Part shown: positions 25,480-33,241 of the stretch, piece after piece
How positions within the stretch are numbered: position 1 is the stretch's first letter
Layout of the letters: each line of letters opens with the position of its first letter
Assembly (NCBI GenBank): GCA_024128875.1
Contig: JAMYFF010000001.1
Coordinates: 930,001-994,000, forward strand
Length of the DNA stretch: 64,000 bases
Reading direction: 5' to 3'
From: Salinilacustrithrix flava
GTDB lineage: Bacteria; Actinomycetota; Acidimicrobiia; Acidimicrobiales; Salinilacustritrichaceae
Translations under genes and position numbers: made by a program
Notes under the pieces: generated by a model
Seen by the model: the letters and a program-made list of their open reading frames with translations, nothing else
Told to the model about the DNA's origin: nothing
The model's database searches: none

Positions 25480-26769
25480 TCAGGAGGTGGCGGCGACGAT
25501 GGCAGCCGACAGGGCGGCGGCGGCCATGGGCATGTGCTGTCCCGCGGCGCGGAGGTCGTCGAAGACCGACGTCTCGCCGGCGATCAGCGAGTCGATCGCC
25601 GTCGTGAGGGTGGCGACGTGCTCGTCGAGGCTGGCGACGAGGGCGTCGGCGGGGAGCTCGCCGCCCGTGATGCGCTCGAAGAAGTCGCCGGCGGCCTGCT
25701 GGTAGCCGTCGAGGTCGGTCAGGGCCTGCTCGGCGGCGGCGTCGTCGCCGGTGGCCTTGCCGAGCGTGTAGTCGACGAAGAAGCCGATGTGCTCGCGCCA
25801 CAGGCCGAGGAACGCCTCCTGGTCCTCAGGGGTGGAGACAGACCCGACGACCTCGGCGAGCTCGACCGAGTTGGCGTCGAGCGTGGCGACCGCGGCCTGC
25901 ACGGCCGGGGCCTCCATGTCGCCGCCGGCCTCGACGGCCTGCTCGATGGCGATGCCGGCCAGGTAGACGTGCTCCTGGAGCAGGTCGGTCAGCACGGCGC
26001 GGGTCTCGGCGGGGGCGCTGTCGACCTCGCCGTCGAACATGTCCGGGACTGCGGCGACGACCGCGCCGGCGATCGCCGTGGCGGCCATCGGCATGTGGTC
26101 GGCCGCGGCCTGCAGCAGGTCGAAGGCCTCAGCGTCGCCGGCGACGAGGGCGTCGATGGCGGCGGTCAGGGTCTCGATGTGGACGTCGAGGCTCTCGACG
26201 AGGGCGTCGGCGGGGAGCTCGCCGGCGGTGATCTCCTCGAAGAAGTCACCGGCGGCCTGCTGGTAGCCCTGCAGGTCGGTCAGGGCCTGATCGGCGGCGG
26301 CTTGGTCGCCGGTGGCCTTGCCGAGCGTGTAGTCGACGAAGAAGCCGATGTGCTCACGCCAGAGGCCGAGGAAGGCCTCGGCGTTCTCGTCGCCGGCGAC
26401 GGAGCCGATGGCTTCGCTGAGGGCGACCGAGTTGGCGTCGAGGGTGGCGACGGCGGCCTGCACGGGGGCGGCCTCCATGTCGCCGCCGGCGTCGAGGGCG
26501 GTCTCGATGGCGATGCCGGCGAGGTACACGTGCTCCTGGAGCAGCGACGTCATGTTGGCGCGCAGGGTGGCGGCGCCGGTCTCGGTGCCGGCGGTCTCGC
26601 CCTCCTCCATGTCCATCTCGTCGGAGGACTCGGTGGTCGTCGTGGTCTCCTCGACCGGGGCGGGATCGCCCGACTGGGCGACGTCGGTGTCGTCGTCGCC
26701 GCCGCAGGCGGCGAGCGCCATGGAGGCGGCGAGGCTGATGGCGAGGAGCTTCTTGCTCGTGGGACGCAT
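25480..26769 (-). CDS. Lipoprotein with two His/Met-conserving helical repeats
   Basis: A 429-residue predicted lipoprotein: signal peptide with lipobox ALAAC (Cys22), an acidic/Thr linker (24-66, with EMDMEEGE), then two tandem repeats of 187 residues. Repeat 1 has H80, M98, H140, H197, H225, M226, M228; repeat 2 has H267, M285, H327, H384, H412, M413, M415, each offset exactly 187. Shared segments include LLQEHVYLAGIAIE, LGLWREHIGFFVDYTLGKAT, GYQQAAGDFFE and HMPMAA. The pattern suggests two four-helix bundles each with a His/Met metal site. I know only poorly characterised proteins with similar segments, some labelled copper-related. A strong ribosome site (GGAGAACC) precedes ATG 26769. A cupredoxin gene diverges 150 bp away. 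Confidence 0.8.
   Translation of the reverse strand: MRPTSKKLLAISLAASMALAACGGDDDTDVAQSGDPAPVEETTTTTESSDEMDMEEGETAGTETGAATLRANMTSLLQEHVYLAGIAIETALDAGGDMEAAPVQAAVATLDANSVALSEAIGSVAGDENAEAFLGLWREHIGFFVDYTLGKATGDQAAADQALTDLQGYQQAAGDFFEEITAGELPADALVESLDVHIETLTAAIDALVAGDAEAFDLLQAAADHMPMAATAIAGAVVAAVPDMFDGEVDSAPAETRAVLTDLLQEHVYLAGIAIEQAVEAGGDMEAPAVQAAVATLDANSVELAEVVGSVSTPEDQEAFLGLWREHIGFFVDYTLGKATGDDAAAEQALTDLDGYQQAAGDFFERITGGELPADALVASLDEHVATLTTAIDSLIAGETSVFDDLRAAGQHMPMAAAALSAAIVAATS
25489..26562 (-). repeat. Tandem intragenic duplication, 561-bp period
   Basis: Codons 70-240 and 257-427 of the lipoprotein gene encode two similar domains with identical spacing (offset 187 codons, 561 bp). Stretches such as AATLDANSV... 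and WREHIGFFVDYTLGKAT are identical in both, pointing to gene-internal duplication under constraint or recent conversion. Confidence 0.85.
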
Positions 26770-26919
26770 GGTTCGGTTCTCCGGGGGTTGCGATCGGGGG
26801 GAGCGAGGCCGGGGCGGCGACGTGGGGGCGTCGCCGGCGTCCCGGGTCTCGTGTCTTCTACGGCGCCGTCGGCGAACTGGATGACGATCCGTGCTCGGCC
26901 GTGGTCTCGTAGAACCACC

Positions 26920-27270
26920 ATGACCCTCTCTCGCCCCATCCTGCTCCTGGTGCTCGCACCCGTCCTGCTCGCCGCCTGCGGCGACGACGACACCGAGGTC
27001 GCCGATGCCGAGCCGGGTCCGACGATCACGATGGAGCAGTCCCGCTACGCCCCCGACTCCGTGGAGGTGGCACCGGGCTCGGAGGTCACCTTCGAGAACC
27101 TGGATCCCTTCGCCCACACGGTGACATCGGCCGAGGGGAGCCCGCTCGCGTTCGACTCCGGCGAGCTGGGCCAGGACGAGACCTACGTGCAGACCTTCGA
27201 CGAGGCCGGCACGTACGAGTACTTCTGCGAGATCCACCCGACGATGCGGGCCGAGGTCGCGGTCGGCTGA
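26920..27270 (+). CDS. Cupredoxin-domain lipoprotein (plastocyanin-like)
   Basis: A 116-residue lipoprotein: lipobox LLAAC (Cys20) and one cupredoxin domain. Type-1 copper ligands are all present: H66 (DPFAHTV), C103, H106 and M109 in YFCEIHPTM. It should carry electrons at the outer face of the membrane. It diverges from the His/Met repeat lipoprotein across 150 bp, suggesting joint regulation, possibly by copper. ATG 26920 gives a normal signal peptide. Confidence 0.9.
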   Translation: MTLSRPILLLVLAPVLLAACGDDDTEVADAEPGPTITMEQSRYAPDSVEVAPGSEVTFENLDPFAHTVTSAEGSPLAFDSGELGQDETYVQTFDEAGTYEYFCEIHPTMRAEVAVG

Positions 27271-27274
27271 CGCC

Positions 27275-27811
27275 TTACGGCGCGCCGGTCGCGAGGGCGA
27301 TGACCGCGTCCGCGACCTCCTCGGGCGTGCGGCCGTCGGTCGACACCTGGGGGAACCGGGCGTAGCCGGCCTCCCGCTCGGCGAGGAGCGCGGCGATCCG
27401 CCCGGCGGGGTCGTCGCCCTGGAGCAGCGGCCGCTGCCCGGCCTCGTCGCGCAGGCGGGTGATGAGCGCCTCCGGCGATGCGGCCAGGCACACGACGATC
27501 CCGGTGGCCCCGAGGGTTGCCTGGTTGGCCGGGTCGAGCATGGTGCGCCCACCGGTCGCGACGACCGCTCCCGACGTCGCGGCGAGCTCGTCCGCCACCT
27601 CGCGCTCGAGCTGGCGGAAGTGGGCCTCGCCGTGGTCGGCGAAGAGGCGGGGGATGGACCCGTGGCGGGATTCGATCAGGGCGTCGGTGTCGACGAATCG
27701 ACGGCCGAGGCGCTCGGCGACCAGGCGCCCGACGGTGGACTTGCCGGTGCCCATGAACCCGGTGAGGACGATGTTGGCCTCGTCGGAGGGAGCTGGCGGT
27801 TCGACGGGCAC
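27275..27811 (-). CDS. aroK: Shikimate kinase
   Basis: A 178-residue P-loop kinase phosphorylating shikimate in aromatic amino acid synthesis. Walker A is GFMGTGKST (18-26), DTDALIE binds shikimate with its Asp, the GG of VVATGGRTML is the substrate/Walker B loop, and RPLLQGDD supplies the lid Arg. The GTG start at 27811 gives a short extra N-terminus; a shorter start is not evident. It diverges from aroQ by 53 bp, keeping two shikimate-pathway genes together. Confidence 0.9.
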   Translation of the reverse strand: MPVEPPAPSDEANIVLTGFMGTGKSTVGRLVAERLGRRFVDTDALIESRHGSIPRLFADHGEAHFRQLEREVADELAATSGAVVATGGRTMLDPANQATLGATGIVVCLAASPEALITRLRDEAGQRPLLQGDDPAGRIAALLAEREAGYARFPQVSTDGRTPEEVADAVIALATGAP

Positions 27812-27864
27812 AGGGCGTGGGATGGTACCGGCCCTCCGGAGGCCGCCCTCGTAGGCTCGCCGGC

Positions 27865-28320
27865 ATGACCCGCCGCGTCCTCGTGCTGAACGGGCCGAAC
27901 CTGAACCTGCTCGGCACCAGGGAGCCCGAGGTCTACGGCGCCGACACCCTGGACGACGTGCTCGCGAACCTGCGCCGGCACGTCGAGGGTCGGGACGTGG
28001 AGCTGCGGGCGGTGCAGTCCAACATCGAGGGCGAGCTCGTCGATGCGCTGCACGAGGCCCGCACGTGGGCCGACGGGGTGGTGTTCAACCCCGGTGCGTT
28101 CACCCACTACAGCATCGCCTTGCGCGACGCCATCAGCGGCACGGGTCTGGCCGTCGTGGAGACCCACCTGTCGAACGTGCACGCCCGGGAGGAGTTCCGC
28201 CACCGCTCCGTGCTCGCGGCGGTGTGCCTCGGAGTCGTCGCCGGCTTCGGCGCCGACAGCTACCTGGTCGCGCTCGACGGCCTCCTCCGGCACCTCGAGC
28301 AGCAGGAGCCAGCCTCCTAG
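27865..28320 (+). CDS. aroQ: 3-dehydroquinate dehydratase, type II
   Basis: A 151-residue type II dehydroquinase. MTRRVLVLNGPNLNLLGTREPEVYG split over residues 1-25 has the flexible-lid Arg and catalytic Tyr; NPGAFTHYSIALRDA and ETHLSNVHAREEFRH are the other diagnostic motifs, with the conserved His. It forms dodecamers in known members and catalyses the third shikimate-pathway step. Its TAG stop shares CTAG with the convergent small gene. Confidence 0.95.
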   Translation: MTRRVLVLNGPNLNLLGTREPEVYGADTLDDVLANLRRHVEGRDVELRAVQSNIEGELVDALHEARTWADGVVFNPGAFTHYSIALRDAISGTGLAVVETHLSNVHAREEFRHRSVLAAVCLGVVAGFGADSYLVALDGLLRHLEQQEPAS

Positions 28321-28532
28321 GCGATCGCCTGGAGGTGGCGGCGGGATCCGGGGTCGAGGTCGCCCAGGGCGGCGGCGGCCATCTCGAGCTCACCGGCCCG
28401 GATGTGCAGGGCGGCCTGCAGCGGGGCGAGGGCGTCGCTCGTGATCGAGGCGGCGTGGTCGCGCAGGGCCTGGGCGCGGGCGGCGGCGATGCGTGCGATG
28501 GTGGTGCGGTCGGCTTCCGAGGTGGTCGACAT
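28317..28532 (-). CDS. Small helical protein, unknown function
   Basis: A 71-residue, alanine-rich, probably all-helical protein (IARIAAARAQALRDHAASI; LQAALHIRAGELEMAAAALG). No signal or membrane segment. ATG 28532 has GGAGG 8 bp upstream, which supports real expression. No family recognised. Its stop shares the CTAG with the aroQ stop. Confidence 0.6.
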   Translation of the reverse strand: MSTTSEADRTTIARIAAARAQALRDHAASITSDALAPLQAALHIRAGELEMAAAALGDLDPGSRRHLQAIA

Positions 28533-28607
28533 GGGGTGGCCTCCGGGGTGTGGGGACGCTGGGGTGCGGCGATCGGTACCCCTGCACGACCCGCGGCAGA
28601 ACCCCGG

Positions 28608-29240
28608 TCAGGACCGACCGCGGGCCGGTGGGCGCCCGCCGGTCTCCCGGGGCACGCCCAGCGCGGCGAGGCGGCTGAACGCCGCCGCGGCGCGCTCGTC
28701 GACGACGTCGACCGGTGGTGGTCCGTCGTGCACGCGCGCCCAGGCGACCAGCTCGTCCGCGACGGCGTCGAGCTCGAGGGCCACGACCAGGAGCGGGACG
28801 GCGTCGAACGTCGGGTCCTCGCCGGCTGTGTCGGCGTAGGCGGCCACCACCGAGTCGCCGTCGGGCAGCCGGAGGACGGCCCGTGCCAGGTCGGCCGCCG
28901 GCGCGTCGAGGACGCGCTCGGCGTCGTCGCGGACGGCCAGCTGCCCACCGTCGTCCTCGAACAGGTCGGGCGCGAGGCCCGGGTGGGTCGGCGCGGCTGC
29001 GGCCTCCAACCGGCGGCGGTGGGGCTTGAGGGCGCCGTCGGTGCGCCGGATCAGCTCCAGCACCGCGCCGGCGCGGGTGGGCTCGGGCTGGGCGAAGCGC
29101 ACCAGCGCGCTGCGCAGGCTCCAGTCACCGGTCCGGCTCGACTCGGCGTAGTCGACCAGGCGGTGCCCGTCGGGCAGGCCGGTGGCGGGCTCGGCGTGGG
29201 CTCGGGCCAGTGCGGCGGCGACGGCCTCGGGAGAGGGCAC
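28608..29240 (-). CDS. Hypothetical protein (about 210 residues)
   Basis: A 210-residue protein from GTG 29240, soluble, with helical N-terminus (SPEAVAAALARAHAE), a central ALVRFAQPEPTRAGAVLELIRR segment and a mostly hydrophobic, possibly beta C-terminal half (PLLVVALELDAVADELVAWARVHD). Codon use matches its neighbours and the frame is open throughout. I do not recognise a family. It lies downstream of the multicopper oxidase terminator and so probably has its own promoter. The start is uncertain: no ribosome site is clear. Confidence 0.55.
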   Translation of the reverse strand: MPSPEAVAAALARAHAEPATGLPDGHRLVDYAESSRTGDWSLRSALVRFAQPEPTRAGAVLELIRRTDGALKPHRRRLEAAAAPTHPGLAPDLFEDDGGQLAVRDDAERVLDAPAADLARAVLRLPDGDSVVAAYADTAGEDPTFDAVPLLVVALELDAVADELVAWARVHDGPPPVDVVDERAAAAFSRLAALGVPRETGGRPPARGRS

Positions 29241-29264
29241 GGGGCCATTCAACCCCGGACGCGC

Positions 29265-29300
29265 CGGAGGCGCAGGCCCCCTTCGGTGCCTGCGCCTCCG
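29265..29300 (-). terminator. Terminator hairpin of multicopper oxidase gene
   Basis: A perfect 13-bp stem (CGGAGGCGCAGGC with its complement) and a 10-nt loop containing CTTCGG, 23 bp past the oxidase stop on the minus strand. Confidence 0.65.
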
Positions 29301-29322
29301 CGCCCCCACAGGAGCGGGACGA

Positions 29323-30753
29323 TCAGTTCACGACCATCGCCGTGACCATGCCGAACATGCCCTCTTCCCGCTCGACGTGGGTGAGGATGTGGCAGTGCCA
29401 GACCCAGGTGCCGGGGTCGTCGGGGTTGATGAGCACCGAGTACCGCTCGCCCGGTGCGACGTTGACCGTGTCGGCGAAGTACGGGTTGTCCAGCGGGATG
29501 CCGTCCTTGGCCACCACGAGCTGCGGGAACTGGTGCTGGTGCATGGGGTGCACCTGCAGGCCCTCGTTGGCGTAGTGCACGAGGATCCACTCGCCCTGCT
29601 CGGCGACGATCGGGGCGGTGGCCGGGAAGCTCTTGCCGTTGAGCGAGAGGCCGATGGTGCCGGCGTCGTTCAGGACCATCGGGATCTCCTGGCTGATCTC
29701 GAGGTCGGCCGGGATCTCCACGCCGCTGATGGTGCGGCCCCGGGGCAGGTCCACGTCGCCGATCTGGATGATGCCGAGCATGCCGTTCGGCACCGCCATT
29801 TGCCCGTGGACGTGGGCGTGGTAGATGCCGACGGCCTTCTTCACGGCCTCGAACTCGTAGGTGAAGGTCTCACCGCGCTTGATGAGGTCCTGGGTGTAGG
29901 GGGCCACACCGTCCATCGAGTTGGGCGTCCGGATGCCGTGCCAGTGCACGTCGGTGCCCATCGGCAGGTCGTTGGTGACGTCGAACCGGAGCTTGTCGCC
30001 GAGATCCACCTTGATGTAGGGGCCAGGGACCATGCCGTTGTAGGTCCAGGCCTCGACCATCTTGCCGGGCTCGACCTCCCACTCGACGATCTCGGCCGTC
30101 AGCTCGAAGCGCTTCGTGCCGTCGGCCATGATCTCGACCGGCTCCAGGGGCTCGTTGCCCACGCCCTCGGTCTCGGCCGGGAACGCGTTCATCGTGTCCA
30201 TCATCGCCTGGTCGAGGGCGTCGGCTTCCTCCTCGGTCATCTCCGTGTGGTCGCCGCCGTGGCCGCCACCGGCGGCCTCCCCGGCGGCCGGGGTGTCACC
30301 CACGACGAGCGTCCCGCGCATGCCGGCGTCGGCGTGGCCGGCGATGTCGCAGATGAGCTCGTACTCGCCCTCGGCCAGCGAGGAGACGTCGAGGGACTCG
30401 GACTCGCCGTTGTTCAGGTCGGCGGTCCGCACGTCGTGGTCGACCACGACCAGGTTGTGGACCTGGGAGCCGTCGTTGCGCACGTCGAGCACGCCGGAGC
30501 CGCTCACCACGAGCGACTCGGGGTTGATCGCGAACTCGGTGAGGGTGGCGAGGGCCGAGGTGGGGGCCCCGCCTGCGTCGCCACCGCCGGCAGCGGTCTC
30601 GGCGTCGTCGTCACCGGAGGCGAAGGCGACGAAGCTGAAGACGAGGGCGGTGAAGGCGAGGATCACGACCAGGAGGAGGCCGATGTCGGTGCCGCGGCCG
30701 CGGTCCGGGGTGGCCTCGGGGGCGGTCGCGTCGGGTGGGGTGGTCACCGTCAT
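29323..30753 (-). CDS. Membrane-anchored multicopper oxidase with N-terminal cupredoxin
   Basis: A 476-residue protein with a TM anchor (about 25-45), an N-terminal blue-copper domain (about 70-152; ligands H99, C135, H140, M145), a His/Asp/Met-rich linker (about 164-190), and two further cupredoxin domains. These carry all four multicopper motifs: H270-W-H272, H312-A-H314, H402-x2-H405-x-H407 and H453-C-H455-x3-H459 with M466. This looks like a two-domain laccase-type oxidase with a fused electron-donor domain. It should oxidise Cu(I), phenols or another donor with O2 outside the membrane; a nitrite reductase is less likely because of HCH. ATG 30753 has AAGGAGC rather far (13 bp) upstream. 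It diverges from the DevS-like kinase. Confidence 0.87.
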   Translation of the reverse strand: MTVTTPPDATAPEATPDRGRGTDIGLLLVVILAFTALVFSFVAFASGDDDAETAAGGGDAGGAPTSALATLTEFAINPESLVVSGSGVLDVRNDGSQVHNLVVVDHDVRTADLNNGESESLDVSSLAEGEYELICDIAGHADAGMRGTLVVGDTPAAGEAAGGGHGGDHTEMTEEEADALDQAMMDTMNAFPAETEGVGNEPLEPVEIMADGTKRFELTAEIVEWEVEPGKMVEAWTYNGMVPGPYIKVDLGDKLRFDVTNDLPMGTDVHWHGIRTPNSMDGVAPYTQDLIKRGETFTYEFEAVKKAVGIYHAHVHGQMAVPNGMLGIIQIGDVDLPRGRTISGVEIPADLEISQEIPMVLNDAGTIGLSLNGKSFPATAPIVAEQGEWILVHYANEGLQVHPMHQHQFPQLVVAKDGIPLDNPYFADTVNVAPGERYSVLINPDDPGTWVWHCHILTHVEREEGMFGMVTAMVVN

Positions 30754-30865
30754 TGGTGGGGAGCTGCTCCTTGTGGGGGGGGCCGCGCGTGTTGAGCGGG
30801 ATGCGGGTCGTCGCATGATGGCCGGGATCCCAGGGTGCCACCGGGGTCACCGGTCATGCAGCGAG

Positions 30866-30879
30866 ATGACATTGGTCCC
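30866..30879. promoter_or_regulatory. DosR-box-like site upstream of kinase (weakest of three)
   Basis: ATGACATTGGTCCC matches 10 of 14 bases of the motif shared by the sites at 32500 and 33869. It lies 52 bp upstream of the kinase start used here, in the gap shared with the multicopper oxidase. Only the GGTCCC half is strong; the following GAG matches the 32500 site. Confidence 0.3.
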
Positions 30880-30930
30880 GAGATCCGCTGTTCGGACCTC
30901 CACCGCGGCCGCTGGGTAGGTTTCCCGGGC

Positions 30931-32070
30931 GTGGAGAGCACCGTCACGCTCGAGGAGATGCGCCGCCTGCTCGACGCGGTGGTGGACGTGGGTGCCGGTC
31001 TGGATCTCCCGGACATCCTGAGCCGGGTCGTGGAGGCCGCCACCGAGCTGGCCGATGCCGAGTTCGGGGCCCTGGGTGTGCTCGATGCCACGGGCACCGA
31101 GCTCGAGGACTTCATCACGATCGGCATCGGCGAGGAGCGTCGAGCCCAGATCGGCCCGCTCCCCAAGGGCCACGGCATCCTCGGCCTGATCATCGACGGG
31201 GACGAGCCGGTCCGCCTCGACGAGCTCAGTGATCACCCGGCGGCCTACGGCTTTCCGCCCAACCACCCGCCGATGGGCTCGTTCCTCGGCGTGCCGATCC
31301 GCATCCGGGACCGCACCTTCGGCGACCTCTACCTCACCGAGAAGCGCGGGGGCGGCTCCTTCACCGAGGCCGACGAGGAGCTGGTGGTGGGCCTCGCCGC
31401 CGCCGCCGGGGTCGCCATCGACAACGCCCGCCTGCACGATCGGGTCGGGCGGCTCGCGCTCGCGGACGACCGGGCCCGGATCGGCCGCGACCTCCACGAC
31501 ACGGTGATCCAGCGGCTCTTCGCCACCGGCCTGGCCCTGCAGGGCGCCCAGGTCTTGTGCACCGCCGACCCGGCCGAGGCGGCCCGTCGCATCGAGGCCG
31601 CCGTCGACGACCTCGACCTCACGGTGAAGCACATCCGCTCGGTGATCTTCGGCCTCGATGCGTCCCGGCGCGGCGAGTCGGGCATGCGCGACCGGATCCT
31701 CTCGCTCACCCAGGAGGCGGCCGGGCCGCTCGGCTTCGGGCCTCGGGTGGCCTTCGACGGACCGGTCGACACGCTCGTGCCCGAGCACGCCCAGACCGAC
31801 CTGCTCGCCACCCTCCGCGAGGCCCTCGCCAACGCAGCACGGCACGCGAAGGCCGGCACGGTCGACGTGCGGGTGCTGGCCACCACCGAGCAGGTCGAGC
31901 TCACGGTCCGCGACGACGGCATCGGCGGCGCCGCGACGCGCTCGGGCGGACGGGGGCTGCGCAACATGCAGACCCGCGCCGAGCGCCTGGGCGGCACCTG
32001 CACCATCGAGGACGGGCCCGAGGGGGGCACCGTGCTCACCTGGTGCGCGCCCGTGGAACCACCCGTCTAG
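30931..32070 (+). CDS. DevS/DosS-like GAF sensor histidine kinase
   Basis: A 379-residue cytoplasmic kinase: one GAF domain (about 15-168), HisKA_3 with phospho-acceptor H189 in RIGRDLHDTVIQRLF, and HATPase_c (N-box REALANAARHAK, G-box GGRGLRNMQTRAERLGG). The GAF domain closely resembles the heme GAF of mycobacterial DevS: HGILGLIIDGDEPVRLD, FPPNHPPM, SFLGVPIRIR, GDLYLTEK. H112 in NHPPM appears to line up with the heme-ligating His149 of DevS (from memory), so O2/NO/CO or redox sensing is plausible; DevS itself has two GAF domains, this has one. GTG 30931 is favoured by homology; in-frame starts exist at 30835 and 30856. The probable partner is the regulator at 32574. Confidence 0.85.
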   Translation: MESTVTLEEMRRLLDAVVDVGAGLDLPDILSRVVEAATELADAEFGALGVLDATGTELEDFITIGIGEERRAQIGPLPKGHGILGLIIDGDEPVRLDELSDHPAAYGFPPNHPPMGSFLGVPIRIRDRTFGDLYLTEKRGGGSFTEADEELVVGLAAAAGVAIDNARLHDRVGRLALADDRARIGRDLHDTVIQRLFATGLALQGAQVLCTADPAEAARRIEAAVDDLDLTVKHIRSVIFGLDASRRGESGMRDRILSLTQEAAGPLGFGPRVAFDGPVDTLVPEHAQTDLLATLREALANAARHAKAGTVDVRVLATTEQVELTVRDDGIGGAATRSGGRGLRNMQTRAERLGGTCTIEDGPEGGTVLTWCAPVEPPV

Positions 32071-32076
32071 CCGCGC

Positions 32077-32463
32077 TCAAACGGCGACGCGGTGACCGAC
32101 GATGACGTCGGTGGAGAGCGCGAGCAGGACCCCGTCGGAGAACCAGCGGTGCACGGGCTCGACTGCCACTGCGTCGGCCACGACGCGGACGGTCCCGGTC
32201 ACCGACACGCACCAGCCGACGCCGTGGTCGAGGTCGATGGTGTCGGCCTCGAAGCCGACCACCTGCCCGTCGATGCCGTCGCCGACCTCGTGGTGACCGG
32301 GCGTGCGGAGCAGCAGGTGGTCGTCTTGCAGCGTGTACTGCACGGGGAGCACGTAGGGCAGCGCGCCCGCGCTGATGGCGACCCGGCCGATGTCGGCCGC
32401 GGTGAGGAGACGGCGGCACTCGTCCGCCGTCATCGTCTGGAACCCGGTCCACACCTCTGTCAC
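32077..32463 (-). CDS. Pyridoxamine-5'-phosphate-oxidase-like FMN barrel protein
   Basis: A 128-residue split-barrel protein: MTADECRRLLTAADIGRVAI, then ALPYVLPVQYTLQDDHLLLRT, GVGWCVSVTGTVRVV, the strand order of small flavin-reductase/PNPOx-like proteins. Similar small proteins belong to the mycobacterial DosR regulon (from memory), and this gene lies between a DevS-like kinase and a DevR-like regulator with a DosR-box-like site 37 bp before its GTG start. It may bind FMN, F420 or heme; enzymatic role unknown. Confidence 0.8.
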   Translation of the reverse strand: MTEVWTGFQTMTADECRRLLTAADIGRVAISAGALPYVLPVQYTLQDDHLLLRTPGHHEVGDGIDGQVVGFEADTIDLDHGVGWCVSVTGTVRVVADAVAVEPVHRWFSDGVLLALSTDVIVGHRVAV

Positions 32464-32499
32464 GGCGACGATCGTGGCGAGCGGCGCGTGCCGTGCCCA

Positions 32500-32513
32500 G
32501 GGTCATAGGTCCC
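32500..32513. promoter_or_regulatory. DosR-box-like palindrome between FMN-barrel gene and regulator
   Basis: GGGTCATAGGTCCC: 5 of 7 base pairs of the dyad are complementary, and 10 of 14 bases match the core of the mycobacterial DosR box (GGGACTTTAGTCCC, from memory). It is 12/14 identical to the site at 33869. It lies 37 bp before the FMN-barrel start and 61 bp before the regulator start, able to serve both. Confidence 0.5.
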
Positions 32514-32573
32514 GAGGGTGCGGCGCAAGCCCCGGGCACCAGCGGGACAGCCAGAAGTGCGAGGATGGTCGCC

Positions 32574-33236
32574 ATGAGCACCACCCCGATCCGGGTCTTC
32601 GTCGTCGACGACCACGAGGTCGTCCGGCGCGGCCTGATGGACCTGCTCGACGCGGTCGACGACATCGAGATCGCCGGTGAGGCCGGCACCGTCGAGGACG
32701 CCATCGGCCGCATCCCGGGCAGCAACGTGGACGTCGCCGTCCTCGACGTGCGCCTGCCCGACGGCACCGGCATCGACATCGCCCGAGCGGTGCGCGAGCG
32801 CGACAGCTCGATCCAGTGCCTGATGCTCACCTCCTTCGACGACGAGGACGCGCTGCTCAACGCCATCCTCGCCGGTGCCTCCGGGTACCTGCTCAAGCAG
32901 GTGAAGGGCCTCGATCTCCTCGACGCCGTGCGGCGGGTGGCCGCAGGGCAGTCGCTGCTCGATCCGGCCGTCACCGAACGGGTGCTGCGCGCCGTGCGCA
33001 ACCGGGAGCAGCGCGACGAGCGCCTCGAGCGGCTCACGCCCCAGGAGCACCGCATCGTGGAGCTGCTCGCCGAGGGGCGCACCAACCGCGAGATCGGGGC
33101 CGACATGTTCCTGGCCGAGAAGACCGTGAAGAACTACGTCTCCAACGTGCTGGCCAAGCTCGGCATGAGCCAGCGCACGGAGGCCGCCGTGTGGGCGGCC
33201 CGCCTCGACGAGCGCGGCGAGCTCCACCGGGACTGA
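32574..33236 (+). CDS. NarL/DevR-family response regulator
   Basis: A 220-residue regulator: receiver domain (5-120; D12, D13, phospho-acceptor D58 in VAVLDVRLPDG, LTSFDDEDALLNAI, Lys in SGYLLKQVKG) and C-terminal LuxR-type helix-turn-helix (about 155-212; LTPQEHRIVELLAEGRTNRE, EKTVKNYVSNVLAKLGM). SFDDEDALLNAILAGASGYLLK is very like DevR/DosR. ATG 32574 is the Met next to the receiver fold. It probably binds the GGTCCC-containing sites nearby and is phosphorylated by the kinase at 30931. Confidence 0.9.
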   Translation: MSTTPIRVFVVDDHEVVRRGLMDLLDAVDDIEIAGEAGTVEDAIGRIPGSNVDVAVLDVRLPDGTGIDIARAVRERDSSIQCLMLTSFDDEDALLNAILAGASGYLLKQVKGLDLLDAVRRVAAGQSLLDPAVTERVLRAVRNREQRDERLERLTPQEHRIVELLAEGRTNREIGADMFLAEKTVKNYVSNVLAKLGMSQRTEAAVWAARLDERGELHRD

Positions 33237-33241
33237 TCCCG

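Noticed and set aside
29323..30753. Copper nitrite reductase (NirK)
   Set aside because: The HCHxxxH motif and complete trinuclear His set point to an oxygen-using multicopper oxidase.
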